Source: Pegoplata infirma
Taxonomy: Eukaryota; Arthropoda; Insecta; Diptera; Anthomyiidae
Direction: 5' to 3'
DNA: 64,000 nucleotides
NCBI GenBank assembly: GCA_963921195.1
Contig: OY992538.1
Coordinates: forward strand, 15,400,330 to 15,464,329
Made by a program: the position numbers and the translations under genes. Positions 24,645 through 37,428 of the stretch are shown one piece after another (within the stretch, counting starts at the first letter, position 1; every line of letters starts with the position of its first letter). Under the pieces are notes generated by a model. The model had not been told where the DNA came from. It searched no databases and saw only the letters and a program-made list of their open reading frames with translations.

Positions 24645-25704
24645 TGTAGTTTTTTTTTTGTTCCTCTTATTTTTTCTTGACTGCGTAGAAGACGTTGAAG
24701 AGGGTGGGGGATTTAGTTAAAATTCCACTTGATGCAACTAACACTTTTTTCTTTAATTTGTTTCTATTTGTCTTTGTTGTTTAAAGAGTTTTAAATAAAC
24801 TATCAATATTTTATTGTTGTATTCTTCAGTTTACATACGTTTACAAATTGTATATTCCAGATATTTTGGTTTTTTGTTTTAACAAAAAAAAAATATACCC
24901 CAAATTTTTTTTTCTCACTGTCCAGATTATTTTTGGATTCGTTTTGCAAACACTTGGTGAAAAGATTGAACAACTCTTGCGTTTCTTTAAGAAATTTACA
25001 AAACAATTACTGCTTTTGTTAATTGATTAGGTATTTTAATTATTTATTTTGATTTTAATTAAAAAAATTTATAAAATCATCAGCGAAAATGTCGATAATT
25101 CTTTTTTTTTTTGTGAGAAAACTCATTTCTTTGTTAAGTCACGACGCAAAGTGTTGCCAGACTGAAATTAGTTTGACATTTGTGACAGCAAATAATTAAG
25201 TGGCAAAAAGAACAAGCATTTCAATATGGTGGCGATAAATAAAGAAACTCGTTAGATTTGTAACGAGTACTAGATTTAAGATTACAGTTATTTTTGAAAT
25301 GATAACCGGAAACAAAAAGTAAGAGTATTCCGCAAAATATAGGAGAGGACCATCTCTGAAAATTTGGTCGTTATCTCGGTTTATCTGGAGAAATTTTTGA
25401 GAGAGAAATTATCTTTTTCAGAGAGGAAATATCGAAAAAACACATCGAAAAAGAAAATAAATTAACGAATAATAAAATAACCCAACGAAATATAAATGAA
25501 AGTTTCTGAAATAAAATTTGAAATTTTCGAAATATAATTGGAAATTTTTTAAATGTATCCAACTATTTTCGGTGTATCCAACTAGCGCTCCAAAGTGCGA
25601 CATCGCCTTAAAGAATCATGCATGAATTCAGCAGGTTTGGATGCGCTCCTTGACTCGAGTTTCCTTTCCAAAAGCTTCTGCCAGTTCAGCAAAATTTCTG
25701 CTGG
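24645..25704 (-). promoter_or_regulatory. Upstream region of caspar (5' UTR/promoter presumed)
   Basis: No coding exon is found upstream of the start codon. The sequence is AT-rich with no clear TATA box or initiator that I can defend. The promoter is inferred from position only. Confidence 0.3.
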
Positions 25705-26678
25705 GTCCATGGATAGGTCGTTTTGATAGGTTTAAGGATAGGTCCTTTTGATAGGTCCTAGGATAGGTCCTTTTGATAGATTTAAAGATAGGTCCTTTTG
25801 ATAGGTCCAAGAATAGGTCCTTTTGATAGGTCCATGGATAGGTCCTTTTGATAGGTCCATGGATAGGTCCTTTTGATAGGTTTAAGGATAGGACCTTTTG
25901 ATGGGCCAAGGATAGGTCCTTTCGATAGTTTTAAGGATAGGTCCTTTTGATAGGTTTAAGGACAGGTCCTTTTGATAGGTCCAGGGATAAGTCCTTTTGA
26001 TAGGTCCATGGACAGATCCTTTTGATAGGTCCATGGATAGGTCCTTTTTATAGGTTTTAGGATATGTCCTTTTGATAGGTTTAAGGATAGGTCCTTTTGA
26101 TGGGCCAAGGATAGGTCCTTTTGATAGGTTTAAGGATAGATCCTTTTGATAGGTTTAAGGACAGTTCCTTTTGATAGGTCCAAGGATAGGTCCTTTTGAT
26201 AGGTCCATGGATAGGTCCTTTTTATAGGTTTAAGGATATGTCCTATTGATAGGTCCTAGGATAGGTCCTTTTGTTAGGTCCATGGATAGGGCCTTTTTAT
26301 AGGTTTAAAGATATGTCCATTTGATAGGTCCTAGGATAGGTCCTTTTGATAGGTTTAAGGATAGGTCCTTTTGATAGGTTTAAGGATAGGTCCTTTTGAT
26401 AGGTTTAAGGATAGATCCTTTTTATGGGCCAAGGATAGGTCCTTTTTATGGGCCAAGGATAGGTCCTTTTGATAGGTTTAAGGATAGGTCCTTTTGATAG
26501 GTCATAGGATAGGTCCTTTTGATAGATTTAAGGACAGGTCCTTTTGATAGGTTTAAGGATAGGTCCTTTTGATAGGTCCAAGGATAGGTCCTTTTGATAG
26601 GTCCATGGATAGGTCCTTTTGATAGGTCCATGGATAGGTCCTTTTGATAGGTTTAAGGATAGGTCCTTTTGATAGGTA

Positions 26679-27229
26679 CACTCAAAAAATTATGTTAGTA
26701 AAATCAACTGAAAATGTCAGTTAAAATAACTACTTTGTAAGTTGTTTTGGGGTCAACTACTTTTTCAGTTAAATCAACTAACAATGTTAGTTATTTTAAC
26801 TGACAAAAAACAACTGACTTATGTAGTAAAAATTACTAACATTTGTAGTCAAAACAACTAATATGTAGTAAAAATAAAATAAACAATATATATTTTTTCC
26901 AAAAAATTTTTCAGAAAAAAAAATGAAGACCAAATTTTTTCCAAGTTTTTTTTTTAAAAAAAAAGTTGTGAAAAATAAAAAACGATTTTTTTTTTTTTAA
27001 CTGAAAATTTTTCAGAGATAAAAAAAATAAAATTAACTACTTTAAATAACTGTTACTACATTACAGTACTTTTTTGTTAGTTATTAAAAAAAACGACATA
27101 AAATAAATAACAAAAATAGTTGTTTCATATTTTTCATACAAAAATAACTGACTTTGTAGTTGAAAACAACTAACTACTGTAAAATATACAAACAACTAAC
27201 ATGTAGTAACTTACATAATTTTCTGAGTG
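26679..27229. mobile_element. CAC...GTG MITE, 551 bp, inside the minisatellite
   Basis: Ends CACTCAAAAAATTATGT and (reverse complement) CACTCAGAAAATTATGT, flanked by TA on both sides. The interior repeats GTTAGT/ACTAAC and AGTTGT/ACAACT words in both orientations. No ORF of note. Confidence 0.85.
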
Positions 27230-27827
27230 TATAACGATATATCCTTTTGATAGGTTTAGGGATAGATCCTTTTGATAGGTCCAAGGATAGGTCCTTTTGA
27301 TAGGTTTAAGGATAGGTCCTTTTGATAGGTTTAAGGATAGGTCCTTTTTATGGGCCAAGGATAGGTCCTTTTGGCAGGTTTAAGGATAGGTCCTTTTGAT
27401 ACGTTTAAGGATAGGTCCTTTTGATAGGTCCTTTTGATAGGTCCATGGGTAGGTCCTTTTGATAGGTTCATGGATAGGTCCTTTTGAAAGGTTCTAGGAT
27501 AGGTCCTTTTGATAGGTTTAAGGATATGCCCTTTTTATGGGCCAAGGATAGGTCCTTTTGATAGGTTTAAGGACAGATCCTTTTGATAGGTTAAAGGATA
27601 GGTCCTTTTGATAGGTTTAAGGACAGGTCCTTTTGATAGGTCCATGGATAGGTCCTTTTGATAGGTCCATGGATAGGTCCTTTTTATAGGTTTAAGGATA
27701 TGTCCTTTTGATAGGTCCTAGGATAGGTCCTTTTGATAGGTTTTAGGATAGGTCCTTTTTAAGGGCCAAGGATAGGTCCTTTTTATGGGCCAAGGATAGG
27801 TCCTTTTGATAGGTCCTAGGATAGGTT

Positions 27828-28024
27828 TGTAGGGACCTGATAATGTTTCTACTTTGTTTTATATTTGTAAAATTAAGTATTCATTTAATATTTTGTTTTG
27901 GTTTTGAATTTTGTAAAAAACATTTTGTATCATTCATTTTTGTCAACTCGAAAATAAAAGTTCCCAATTTTTATAAATATTTTATTAATATTAAATTGTC
28001 ATTTAAATATCCACCAACCCCACA
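27828..28024 (+). repeat. 5' LTR
   Basis: Starts TGTAGGGACCTGATAATG, ends CCACCAACCCCACA. It carries an ORF identical to that of the 3' LTR, an artefact of the repeat. Confidence 0.95.
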
Positions 28025-28261
28025 TTCTGGCGATCTTGCTAAATATTTTTGCACAAAAAAAAAAAAATATGTACATCGAAAATATACAGCCGTATCCATA
28101 ATTGCAATTTTTGAACTTAAATTTATTTACATCGATCTGAAACAATTTAATTGATGCTCAACATTTTTAATTAATTGCCGTCATATCAATTATCGTCATC
28201 CGAATCAAAAAAAAACCATTAAACGTTACTGAAGATACTAAAATTGTAATTTTTCAAATGA

Positions 28262-31200
28262 GAAGATAGTGGTCAAGTTATCATATTTGTTGACACTGGT
28301 AATAAAGCGAACAAGTGTGAGCAACCTTGTTCATTTCCGAAACCAATTTTAAAATCTAATCAAACTAAAACGCCAACTTTAGCAATGACAAGTGATGGCG
28401 GTATAAACATGTCTTCACTTCGACTTTTTGTTTTTGATAAAAATAATAAACTTAATTTTCTAATTGACAGTGGAGCAGAAGTTTCTGTTTTACCTTCCTC
28501 CAAATTTAAAGGTTCCAATAGAGTAACTGATATTGTGCTAACCGCTGCAAACGGCTCCGACATTCCAACTTATAGTAAAAAACTACTCAATGTTAATTTA
28601 GGCTTACGTCGCGAATTCTCGTTTGTATTTCTGATTGCTAATATTTCAAAACCTATTATTGGTGCTGATTTTTTGAATAAATACGGTCTATTAATTGATA
28701 TTAAACATAAACGACTTATAGATCCCCTAACTAAGCTATCTGTAAACGCCATTTCTTTAAGTTGTGATACCCCTTTACCCAAATTATTTTCCGTTGATAA
28801 CAGGTATACGTTATTATTGAAAGAATTTCCATCATTGATCTCTGAACCTGATTACACAAAACCCGTAAAACACTCGACAGTCCATAGACTTGTCACGGAA
28901 GGTTCTCTTCCATTCACAAAGCCCAGAAGATTAGATCCGATAAAATATAGAGTAGCTAAGACTGAATTTGAATTCCTAGTTAAATCTGGTATATGCAGAC
29001 CATCGAATTCCAGCGTGGCTTCAGCCCTACACTTAGTTCCAAAAAAAGACCCAAATGACTGGCGCCCCTGTGGTGATTTTAGACGACTTAATGCAGTTAC
29101 GGTTCCTGATCGTTATCCTCTGCCACATATTCATGATCTTAATATGAACATTCGGAATAAGAAAGTATTTTCAAAACTTGATTTAATTCGTGCATATCAC
29201 CAAATACCAATGGCGGAGGAGGACATTTACAAAACAGCTATAACAACTCCTTTTGGAATGTACGAATTTGTCCGTATGCCTTTTGGCCTGAGAAATTCAG
29301 CGCAAACATTTCAACGTTTCATCAATGAAGTATTTAAAGGATTAGATTTTGTATTTACTTACATTGACGATGTGTTAATAGCTAGTGAGAATGAGGTAGA
29401 ACATTTAGAACATTTAAGGCAGGTTTTTCGACGTTTGGAGGAATATGGTTTAAACATTAAACCTGGTAAATGCACTTTTGGAGTGGATAATATAGATTTT
29501 CTGAGTCATAATATATCTCAGAGTGGCATTCAACCTTCCGAGGAGAAAGTTTCTGCAATAAGAAATTTTGAAAGACCTTCGACTGTTAAGCAGATGCAGA
29601 AGTTTGTTGGTATGGTAAATTATTACCATCGTTATATACCTAAATTAGCACACACAACTTCAATTTTACATTCAATGATAAATAAGGCACTAAAGAAAAA
29701 GATAAAGAATTTAGAGTGGGATAATGACACAAATCAGGCGTTCGAAGAGGTTAAACAAAATTTTGCATCACGTGTTCTATTAAATCACTTTAATAGCGAT
29801 GCAGATTTGACTCTTACTGTAGATGCTTCAAATGTGGCAGTTGGTGGTGTCTTACATCAAACTTATGAAGGTCAAACAGAACCTTTAGCATTTTTTTCTA
29901 AAAAACTGAGTCCATCAGAAACAAAGTATAGCTCGTTTGATCGTGAGCTACTTGCAATTTATTTAAACATAAAACACTTTAGATACTTATTAGAAGGGCG
30001 TACTTTTACAGTATACACAGATCACAAACCGTTAACTTGTGCCATGAATTCGAAAACAGAAAGGAGCCCACGACAAACTAGACATCTAGAATACATTTCA
30101 CAATTTACTACAGATATCAGGTATATTCGCGGTGATTCTAATGTTGTTGCAGATAGTCTTTCGAGGCCTTTTGACGTCGATGTAATTGAAAATTGTGATT
30201 TAAATTTAAAAACACTTTGCAGAGAACAACAATGCGATTCGGAGATTAAGGAGATTGTTGGTGATGCGAGTCATTCGTGTAACCTAAAATTAGTTAAAGT
30301 ACCTTTTATTAACCTAGAAATTTGGTGTGAAATGTCGCTTGATAATCCTCGGCCGTATATCCCTTCGTCACTTCGTAAAATGGTTTTTACCAAATTGCAC
30401 GGTATTTCGCACCCGGGAACACGGTCAACAAAGCGTTTAATCTCACGAAAATACTTCTGGCCGAAAATGAACAAACAAATTAATACATGGTCCAGAGAAT
30501 GCTTAAACTGTCAAAAGTCGAAAGTACATAAACACACAAAATCACCTATTGAAAAAATTCCTATTCCTAATGGTCGTTTCGAACACATTCACTTAGATAT
30601 AGTTGGTCCTTTGCCGTCTTCACGTGGATATAGGTACATGCTTACTGTTATAGACCGTTTTACTCGGTGGCCAGATGTGTATCCTCTAAGAGATATAACG
30701 GCATCCACTGTTGTTGATGTACTGTCAGAAATTTTATTTCAAGATTCGGTGTACCATTAGAGATTACTACAGACCAGGGAAGCCAATTTACTTCACTGAT
30801 GTTTTCGGAATTAGCAAAGTTCTTAGGCAGCCATAAGATAACAACTTCTGCCTACCACCCACAAGCAAATGGCATCATAGAAAGGTTCCATAGGCAACTA
30901 AAAGCGACATTAATGACTAAAGGTGATTCATCGAAATGGTACGATGAGCTTCCAATAGCATTGCTTGGATTACGTTCGATTTACAAGGAAGATATGAAGG
31001 CCACCCCGGCCGAAATGGTTTATGGCCAAAATTTACGGTTACCGGGAGAAATTGTTGTTTCACAACACAATTTTGATGCTTCTGATGTTTTATTTAAATT
31101 AAAAGATAATTTTAAAAGCGTGAGATCTAATATGTCACATCACAAAGATCCACAATCTGGAATACATGTCCCAGAGGATTTGAAAAGTTGCAAGTTCGTA

Positions 31201-31467
31201 TTTTTGCGGCGCAACAATAAGAGATCGTTACAGCAACCTTATGAAGGGCCATTTAGAGTAGTTGAAAAAGATAAAAAATGTTTTAGAATTGAAAAGGACA
31301 ATGAGCTTGTTACGGTACCTATTGACAGATTAAAGCCAGCAATTATTGAAACATACACTAATGTGAGTAGCACTAATACTGTACAAAATACACGAAAAGC
31401 AAAACACGTTACATTTAATTTACTACCCGTAAATCTTTTTCGAAGGGGAAGTAGTGTAGGGACCTGA
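28262..31467 (+). pseudogene. pol: Pol of the gypsy-type element, frameshifted in integrase
   Basis: A gag-like Cys tail ([14 protein letters not shown]) runs in frame into 28385-30760. Domains: protease with DSG at residues 28-30; reverse transcriptase with YIDD at 326-329; RNase H (TVDAS ~480); integrase HHCC zinc region ~670-715 and the first catalytic Asp (HLDIVGPL). A stop at 30758 comes from a one-base frame change near 30745-30755. The second integrase part (TDQGSQF, NGIIERFH) continues in another frame to 31467. The rest is clean, so the break is recent or an assembly error. Without gag and with a broken integrase it cannot move alone. Confidence 0.9.
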
Positions 31468-31651
31468 TAATGTTTCTACTTTGTTTTATATTTGTAAAAT
31501 TAAGTATTCATTTAATATTTTGTTTTGGTTTTGAATTTTGTAAAAAACATTTTGTATCATTCATTTTTGTCAACTCGAAAATAAAAGTTCCCAATTTTTA
31601 TAAATATTTTATTAATATTAAATTGTCATTTAAATATCCACCAACCCCACA
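31455..31651 (+). repeat. 3' LTR
   Basis: Same 197 bp as the 5' LTR by eye; preceded by the polypurine tract at about 31442-31453 and followed by target duplicate AGGTT. Confidence 0.95.
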
Positions 31652-32580
31652 AGGTTCTTTTGATAGGTCCATGGATAGGTCCTTTTGATATGTCCATGGA
31701 TAGGTCCTTTTGATAGGTTTAAGGATAGGTCCTTTTGATGGGCCAAGGATAGGTCCTTTTGATCTAAATTAAAGAGTTAGAGCAAAATTGACAATATCTG
31801 GTCATCACTGTCAAAATTTTCGAAAAATCAGTATTTGGAGAAATTTTTACAGGAACAAAATTTTAAAAAGAGTTAGAGCAAATTTGACGAACAGCTAAAA
31901 TTTCTAAGAATTTATTTTTGTATAAAATCTTTCTTAAAATCTGTTTTTTTTTTGCAATTTTCTCCTTATTTGATAGTGTTAGAGCAAAATTTACAAAATC
32001 TGGTGATCACATTAAAAATTTCAAAAAATTAATTTTTTTTAAGAATTTTTTTTAAAATGTTTTTTATTTGCAATTTTCACCTTAATAAAAAAAGTTGGAG
32101 CAAAAGTGGACGAAATATGGGGATCACCATAAAAAATTTCCACAAATCAATTTTTGTATGAAATTTATTTTTAAATCTTTTTTTTCAATTTTTTCCTTAA
32201 TTAAAAAGTAAGAACAAAATCGACCAAATCCAAGCATCACTGTCAAAAATTTCCAATATGAGTTTTTAAAATGTTTTTTTTTTTTTTGCAATTTTCTCCT
32301 TAAAATTAATAGTGTTAGAGCAAAATTTACGAAATCTGGGGATCACCATAAAAATTTCCGAAAATCCCTTTTTTAAGAATTTTTTATATAAAATCATTAT
32401 TTGGAATTTTCTCCTTAATAAAAGGAGTAAGAGCAAAATTTACGAAATCTGGGGACCACCATCAAACATTTTCAAAACCCGTATGAAATTCTTTTTAAAA
32501 ATTTATTCGAAATTTTCGGCTTAATTAAATGTTTAAAAAAATCAGTTTTGGGACGAATTTTTTCAGAAAACTGAATTTTA

Positions 32581-33937
32581 CACTCAAAAAAGTATGTCGG
32601 TAAAATCTACTACAAAAGACAGTTGTTTTGACTACATTTTGTTGTTGAAAAGGCGTCCACTACACATTACGGTAAAAACAACTGAATATGTTGTTGTTTT
32701 TAACTATTGATTTTCAACTACAAAATGTAGTAAAAACTACTACAAAAGACGGTATACAGTTGTTTTTACTACACTTGCCTGAAACTTTATTTAAAAATTT
32801 TGTGATTGATTTTTATTTATTTAAAAAGCAATACATTTCAGTTGGTTGTATAGAATTTCGACATGAAATTAAAATTTTTTGGTGTATATATCTGGAATTA
32901 TAGAAGAAAAAAATTGTATTAATAAAATGTTAAACAAAATAAATTGATTGTATTTACCTTTGTTTTTTTAATAGTTCATTTCAAATTTTTACCGCTACTG
33001 ATCAAAATTTGTCTGGAATAAAAAAAAAACGAAATGCTTTGGCAAAATTGATTTATAAAAAAAAAGAATTAATTTGCAATGTTTCAAAAAAGTATGTACC
33101 TGTTCTGTTGAACAGGTCATAAGAAAACAAGACACTGCATACATTGTATTTTGTTTTTTTTTCGATTGGTTTTTACACACGCTTATGTGAGCGCTATATT
33201 ATACACACTTGTTATCTCATTTATCCACTTATTTTCTTTCGCTCAAGAATATTTTTCCAAAAACATATTTTTTGTTATAATTAAATTTAATAAATTGTAA
33301 TTTAATTTATTTCTTCTCTTCTGTCATCCTTCTCTCCCGTTGGAGCATAGGGCCTCAACAACTTCTCTGTATCTATCTCTATAATTAGCTTTACGGCATA
33401 TGTCATTCCAACTGTAATTTGCAGCACCCAACTCTTCATCAATAGTTCTTCTCCAGGTTTTTGATGGTGCACCAGGGCGTCGACTACCTTGAGGGTTCCA
33501 AGTTAGTGCTTGTCGAGCTATGTTTTCTGTAGGCCTTCGAAGTATATGGCCAATCCACCGCCACTTTCTTCGTTTTATTTCATTTGGAACTGGTTTTTGA
33601 TTTGTGTGTATTTAATTTAATTTATTTAGATATTATTTATTTGGTATAAAAATAATTCCTTCCGCACCCCGCACGACCAACTCGTTCGACACATTCGTTT
33701 GCAATAAAAATTTCTAGAAAAAAACAAGTTTTTAGAAAAAAAAAACTAAAAACAACTACATAAATCAACTATTACTACAGTGTAGTATATTTTTTGTATT
33801 TATTTTTTGAAACTACTACAAAAAAAAGTTGTTTGAGATTTTTTCACACAAAAACGACTAAATTGTAGTTAAAAACAACAGCTACTACTTACTACACAAA
33901 CAACCGTCATGCAGTAACTGCAATAATTTTCTGAGTG
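32581..33937. mobile_element. CAC...GTG element, 1.36 kb, in satellite
   Basis: Starts CACTCAAAAAAGTATG, ends CAATAATTTTCTGAGTG, flanked by TA. The uninserted satellite at 31858-31880 (ATTTTAAAAAGAGTTAGAG) shows the empty site. The interior repeats GTAGTAAAAACTAC-type words. It is enlarged by the LINE fragment at 33310-33605. Confidence 0.85.
33310..33605 (-). pseudogene. 3' fragment of an RTE-like LINE reverse transcriptase
   Basis: The minus strand reads KRRKWRWIGHILRRP, then GSRRPGAPSKTWRRTIDEEL and VVEALCSNG before a stop. This is homologous to the C-terminus of the element at 34772-37440 but is a different, diverged copy. Confidence 0.8.
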
Positions 33938-34171
33938 TAAAAAGAGTTAGAGCCAAATTGACAAAATCTTCAGTTTTATCTTTATTTAAAAGAACATTGA
34001 CGAAATCTAGGTGTCACCATCAAAAATTTGCAAAAATCTATTTTTTATGAAATTAAAAAAAAAAATTATGCAGTTTTTTCTTTAATTTAAAGAGTTAGAG
34101 AAAAGTTGATGAAATTTAAGGATCACCATTAAAAATTTTCAAAAATCTATTTTTGTATGAAATTTTTCTTA

Positions 34172-34625
34172 TAGTACATTCAGACTGACTTTGAAACCTC
34201 GTTGAAAATACGTATTTTCATTTTCAAAACTCAGCCGTTCACACCTGAAAAATTTTACACTTATCACGTTTTCAAAATTTACCGAACAAAATTCGCGACT
34301 ATACCGGCTTAAAAAACACACAATTAATTAATTTACGGGATATTTTAAATTAATTTATTAAAATCTTTTGTTTATTGTTGTTTTTTATTCAAATATTTAA
34401 ATATTTTTAATTTTTTTATTTTTGACACTTTCTTTAATTTATTTTCTTGTATTATAACAGTTGTAAAAAAAAGGAGAACTATGAAATTTAAAAGGTTTCG
34501 ATCGTACATTCGTTGAAACCTCGATACAAAAAGGTTTCAATTTGTGTGGGAACATACGTATTTTCAAATGAGGTTTGGCTCGAAACCTCATTAAACGGGG
34601 TTTCGACGCCAATGTGAATGCACTA
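34172..34625. mobile_element. MITE with TTA target duplication, 454 bp
   Basis: Ends TAGTACATTCAGACTGAC and (reverse complement) TAGTGCATTCACATTGGC, flanked by TTA at 34169-34171 and 34626-34628. Removing it restores satellite TTTTTCTTAAAATCTTTATT. The interior repeats GAAACCTCGTTGAAA and AATACGTATTTTC. The 3-bp TTA duplication suits a PIF/Harbinger-type mover; the TIR alone does not decide. Confidence 0.75.
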
Positions 34626-34789
34626 TTAAAATCTTTATTTGCTAATTGTCTATTTCATTAAAAGATTTAAAACAAAATTGGCGAAATCTTATTAAACAAT
34701 AATTTTTGTATAAAGTTTTTCTTAAAGTCGTAATTTACAATTTTCTCCTTAATTAATATAGTTAAAGCGAATTAAGAAGAAACTGCAAC

Positions 34790-37428
34790 AAATCAAACGT
34801 ATTAAGTACAACATAGAAAAACTAACTACTGAAGATACTAGAACGAATTTCCTTTCATCCGTGGAAACTTGCTTTGATGCAAATACAAACCAAAATATAT
34901 TAGAATCTAACAACAGAACGGAAAAATCCTGGTCTGCACTAGAGAAAGCCGTTGGAGAATCCGCCCATCATATCCTGGGCACCAAGCCACCTAATAGAAA
35001 GGAATGGATCAGTCAACTCACATGGCTGAAAATAGAAGAACGAAAGGAGACGCTGTCAAAGATAAATAGCTCAATACAAGGATCCCATGAAGTCGACGAA
35101 TTAAGAAGGAAATACTCATCATTAAACAAAGAAGTTAAACGTTTAGCACACACAAAAAATTATTGGCTAAAAATTTTCAATTAAATGTATTGATCAACAA
35201 AATTTAAATGAGTCAATCAATGTTTTGATTAAAATTTTTGCTATGTTTTGTTACAAATTTTCAACATACCAGATTTTTTTTTTCGCTTTAATTTATTTGA
35301 ATAGATTAATTCAAAAATATACAAAATAATCGGGCTTTACTTTTTTATTATTGGCAACATATTGGAAAGCAAAAAAGATAAATTTTTTGAAAATTTTGTC
35401 ATACGCTTACAATTCATTTGTTAAATCAATCATTATTTTGATTGACTTTAAACAAAAAATTGATCAAATTTTTGATCAAAATCGAAAAAATGTTTGATTG
35501 AAAAAAATTTCAATCAATCACCTACAATTTGATGATTGGTATAACAATTTTTTTAATTGGAGGAGTTTCAATCAAAAAATTGATTGAATCCGCGTTTTTG
35601 TTGATTGAAATTCGTTTCAAATTTTTTCTGTGCACGCAGCGATAAGAGAAAATACATATCTCATCACCTAACCGAAGCAGAAACAGCAGCACGCCACAAC
35701 AACTTGCGAAAAACATACAAATCCATAACTGCTATTACCAACAGCCGTCCTTCTGCTTCACCTCCACTCTTCTCTATTGACCGAAAACTAATAACTGACC
35801 AGGAACTGCAACTAACTAGATGGAAGCAACATTTCGAAAGCTTAGCTCATGACACAGTGACAACGCCACAAACTGTCTCAACACCAAACATTACGCAAAA
35901 CCACAATATCTCGGAAACTCCTCCATCAATACAGGAAATCCGTTCAGCAATATCTAAACTGAAAAACAATAAATCACCTGGAACGGACAACATAGTGCCA
36001 GAACTAATTAAAACCGACCCCGCCTATTTTTCCTCGGTACTTACACCTATCATCGAGGATGTTTGGGCCCAGGGTACTATTCCGAAAAGATGGACAGAAG
36101 GACTTATAATTCCTCTCCCAAAAAAAGGCGATCTCCGCCACTGTAATAATTGGCGTGGAATAACGCTACTAAATACAATACAAAAAATCATCGCATTGGT
36201 ATTGTTAGATCGCTTGTCCCCGCTCGCAATCAAGATAAGAGATGAACAAGCCGGTTTTAGAGAGGGAAGATCTTGTGCGGATCATATCGCAACGCTCAGA
36301 ATCATCGTCGAGCAAGCGAAAGAACTGGACTCACCACTCTATGCACTTTTCATTGAATTTGAGCGTGCTTTTGACACTGTATATAGAGATAGTATATGGG
36401 ATATACTTCGAAGGAACAATGTCCTGGAAAAACTTATAGGCATTATGCAAAGCATGTACGAAGATGCGCCTAACTATGTATACTACAAGGGTAAATCCTC
36501 CGAAGTGCTTAAAATAAAGCAGGGCGTTCGGCAGGGATGCGTTCTTTCACCATTATTATTTTTACTTGTTCTTGATGAAGTTATGAAAGCAACCAATAAT
36601 CAGGCACCCCATGGGATCCAATGGACACCATTTTCAAAATTAAATGACCTGGCATATGCAGATGATCTCTGTCTATTGGCCCACAATTTCGAAAGCATAG
36701 AAAGTAAACTAACTGCACTAAGATCAAATGCCCTAAAAGTTGGTTTAAAAATCAATATAAAAAAGACCAAGCTTATGCGTATAGCTACTACAAACACAAA
36801 CAACCTATACATAAATGGAACAGCTATCGAAAACGTAGATTCCTTCTGTTATCTCGGATGCATTGTTTCGAAAGATAATGGTGCTAGCGATGATGTTGAC
36901 AATAGAATTAATAAATCCCGAAATGCTATGTCGAAATTGCAAAATATATGGCAGTCAAACGAACTATCTCAACGCACAAAGATTAAGATATATAATGCGT
37001 GTGTCAAATCGGTTCTTTTGTATGGTTGCGAAACGTGGGGCCTTACAAAATCCCAGATAAGAAAACTGCAAACATTTGAAAATCGATGTCTTCGCAGAAT
37101 AATACGATGTTTTTGGCCGAATACTATTAGTAATGCCAAATTATTAAGCCAAACCAACCAAAAATCGATCACCTATGAAATAAAAAAGCGGAAATATGGG
37201 TGGATCGGTCATATACTAAGGTCAAACAACACCATTGCCAAAATAGCTCTACAGTACAACCCCCAAGGTCAAAGGAGGGTAGGCAGACCTAAAAATACAT
37301 GGCGCAAAACCGTTGAAAGAGAGTTACAAACGATTGGCTATTCATGGGCAGATGCGATACGAACAGCACCAAACAGAACGAGTTGGAGACTATTAACTGA
37401 GGCCGTTTGCTCCCAAGCTGGAGATTAG
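34790..37428 (+). pseudogene. Reverse transcriptase of RTE-like LINE, interrupted by a MITE
   Basis: N-terminal linker region at 34790-35148 (LEKAVGESAHHILG). Reverse transcriptase at 35633-37428: KNNKSPGTDNIVPELI, RGITLLNTIQK, DEQAGFREGRSC, IEFERAFDTV, RQGCVLSPLLF, AYADDLCLLAH. Then the C-terminal GCETWGLTKSQ, KYGWIGHILRS and GRPKNTWRKTVE. Apart from the MITE the frame is open, so the copy is young. The FERAFD motif has Glu where many relatives have Asp or Lys nearby. Clade (RTE or relative) is a judgement from motif style. Confidence 0.9.
35149..35632. mobile_element. CAC...GTG MITE inside the LINE, 484 bp
   Basis: Left end CACACAAAAAATTA, right end reverse-complemented CACAGAAAAAATTT; CA flanks both sides (35147-35148, 35633-35634). 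Removing it puts the two LINE reading frames back in register. The interior repeats TTGATTGAAA/TTTCAATCAA and TTGATCAA. Confidence 0.85.

Larger units (their letters stand above)
27828..31651 (+). mobile_element. Ty3/gypsy-type LTR retrotransposon, 3.8 kb, recent
   Basis: Two 197-bp LTRs (27828-28024, 31455-31651), TG...CA, flanked by AGGTT duplications (27823-27827, 31652-31656). I saw no difference between the LTRs. A primer-binding-like TGGCGATCTTGC follows the 5' LTR and a purine tract GAAGGGGAAG precedes the 3' LTR. Only pol and a short Cys-rich gag tail remain; most of gag is absent. Confidence 0.95.
25705..31762. repeat. 25-bp minisatellite, interrupted twice
   Basis: Units such as GGATAGGTCCTTTTGATAGG followed by TTTAA, TCCAT or TCCTA. 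The array runs 25705-26676, 27232-27827 and 31652-31762, about 65 units. It is split by a MITE (26679-27229) and a gypsy-type element (27828-31651). Minus-strand ORFs reading KGPIHGPIKRTYPWTYQ are period artefacts. No spacers, so it is not CRISPR. Confidence 0.95.

Noticed and set aside
25628..25909. Minus-strand ORFs of KGPIHGPIKRTYPWTYQ repeats (also 26446-26631, 27170-27358)
   Set aside because: Produced by the 25-bp minisatellite; no independent coding signal.
25705..27827. CRISPR-like array
   Set aside because: Head-to-tail 25-bp units with no unique spacers, in a eukaryotic genome.
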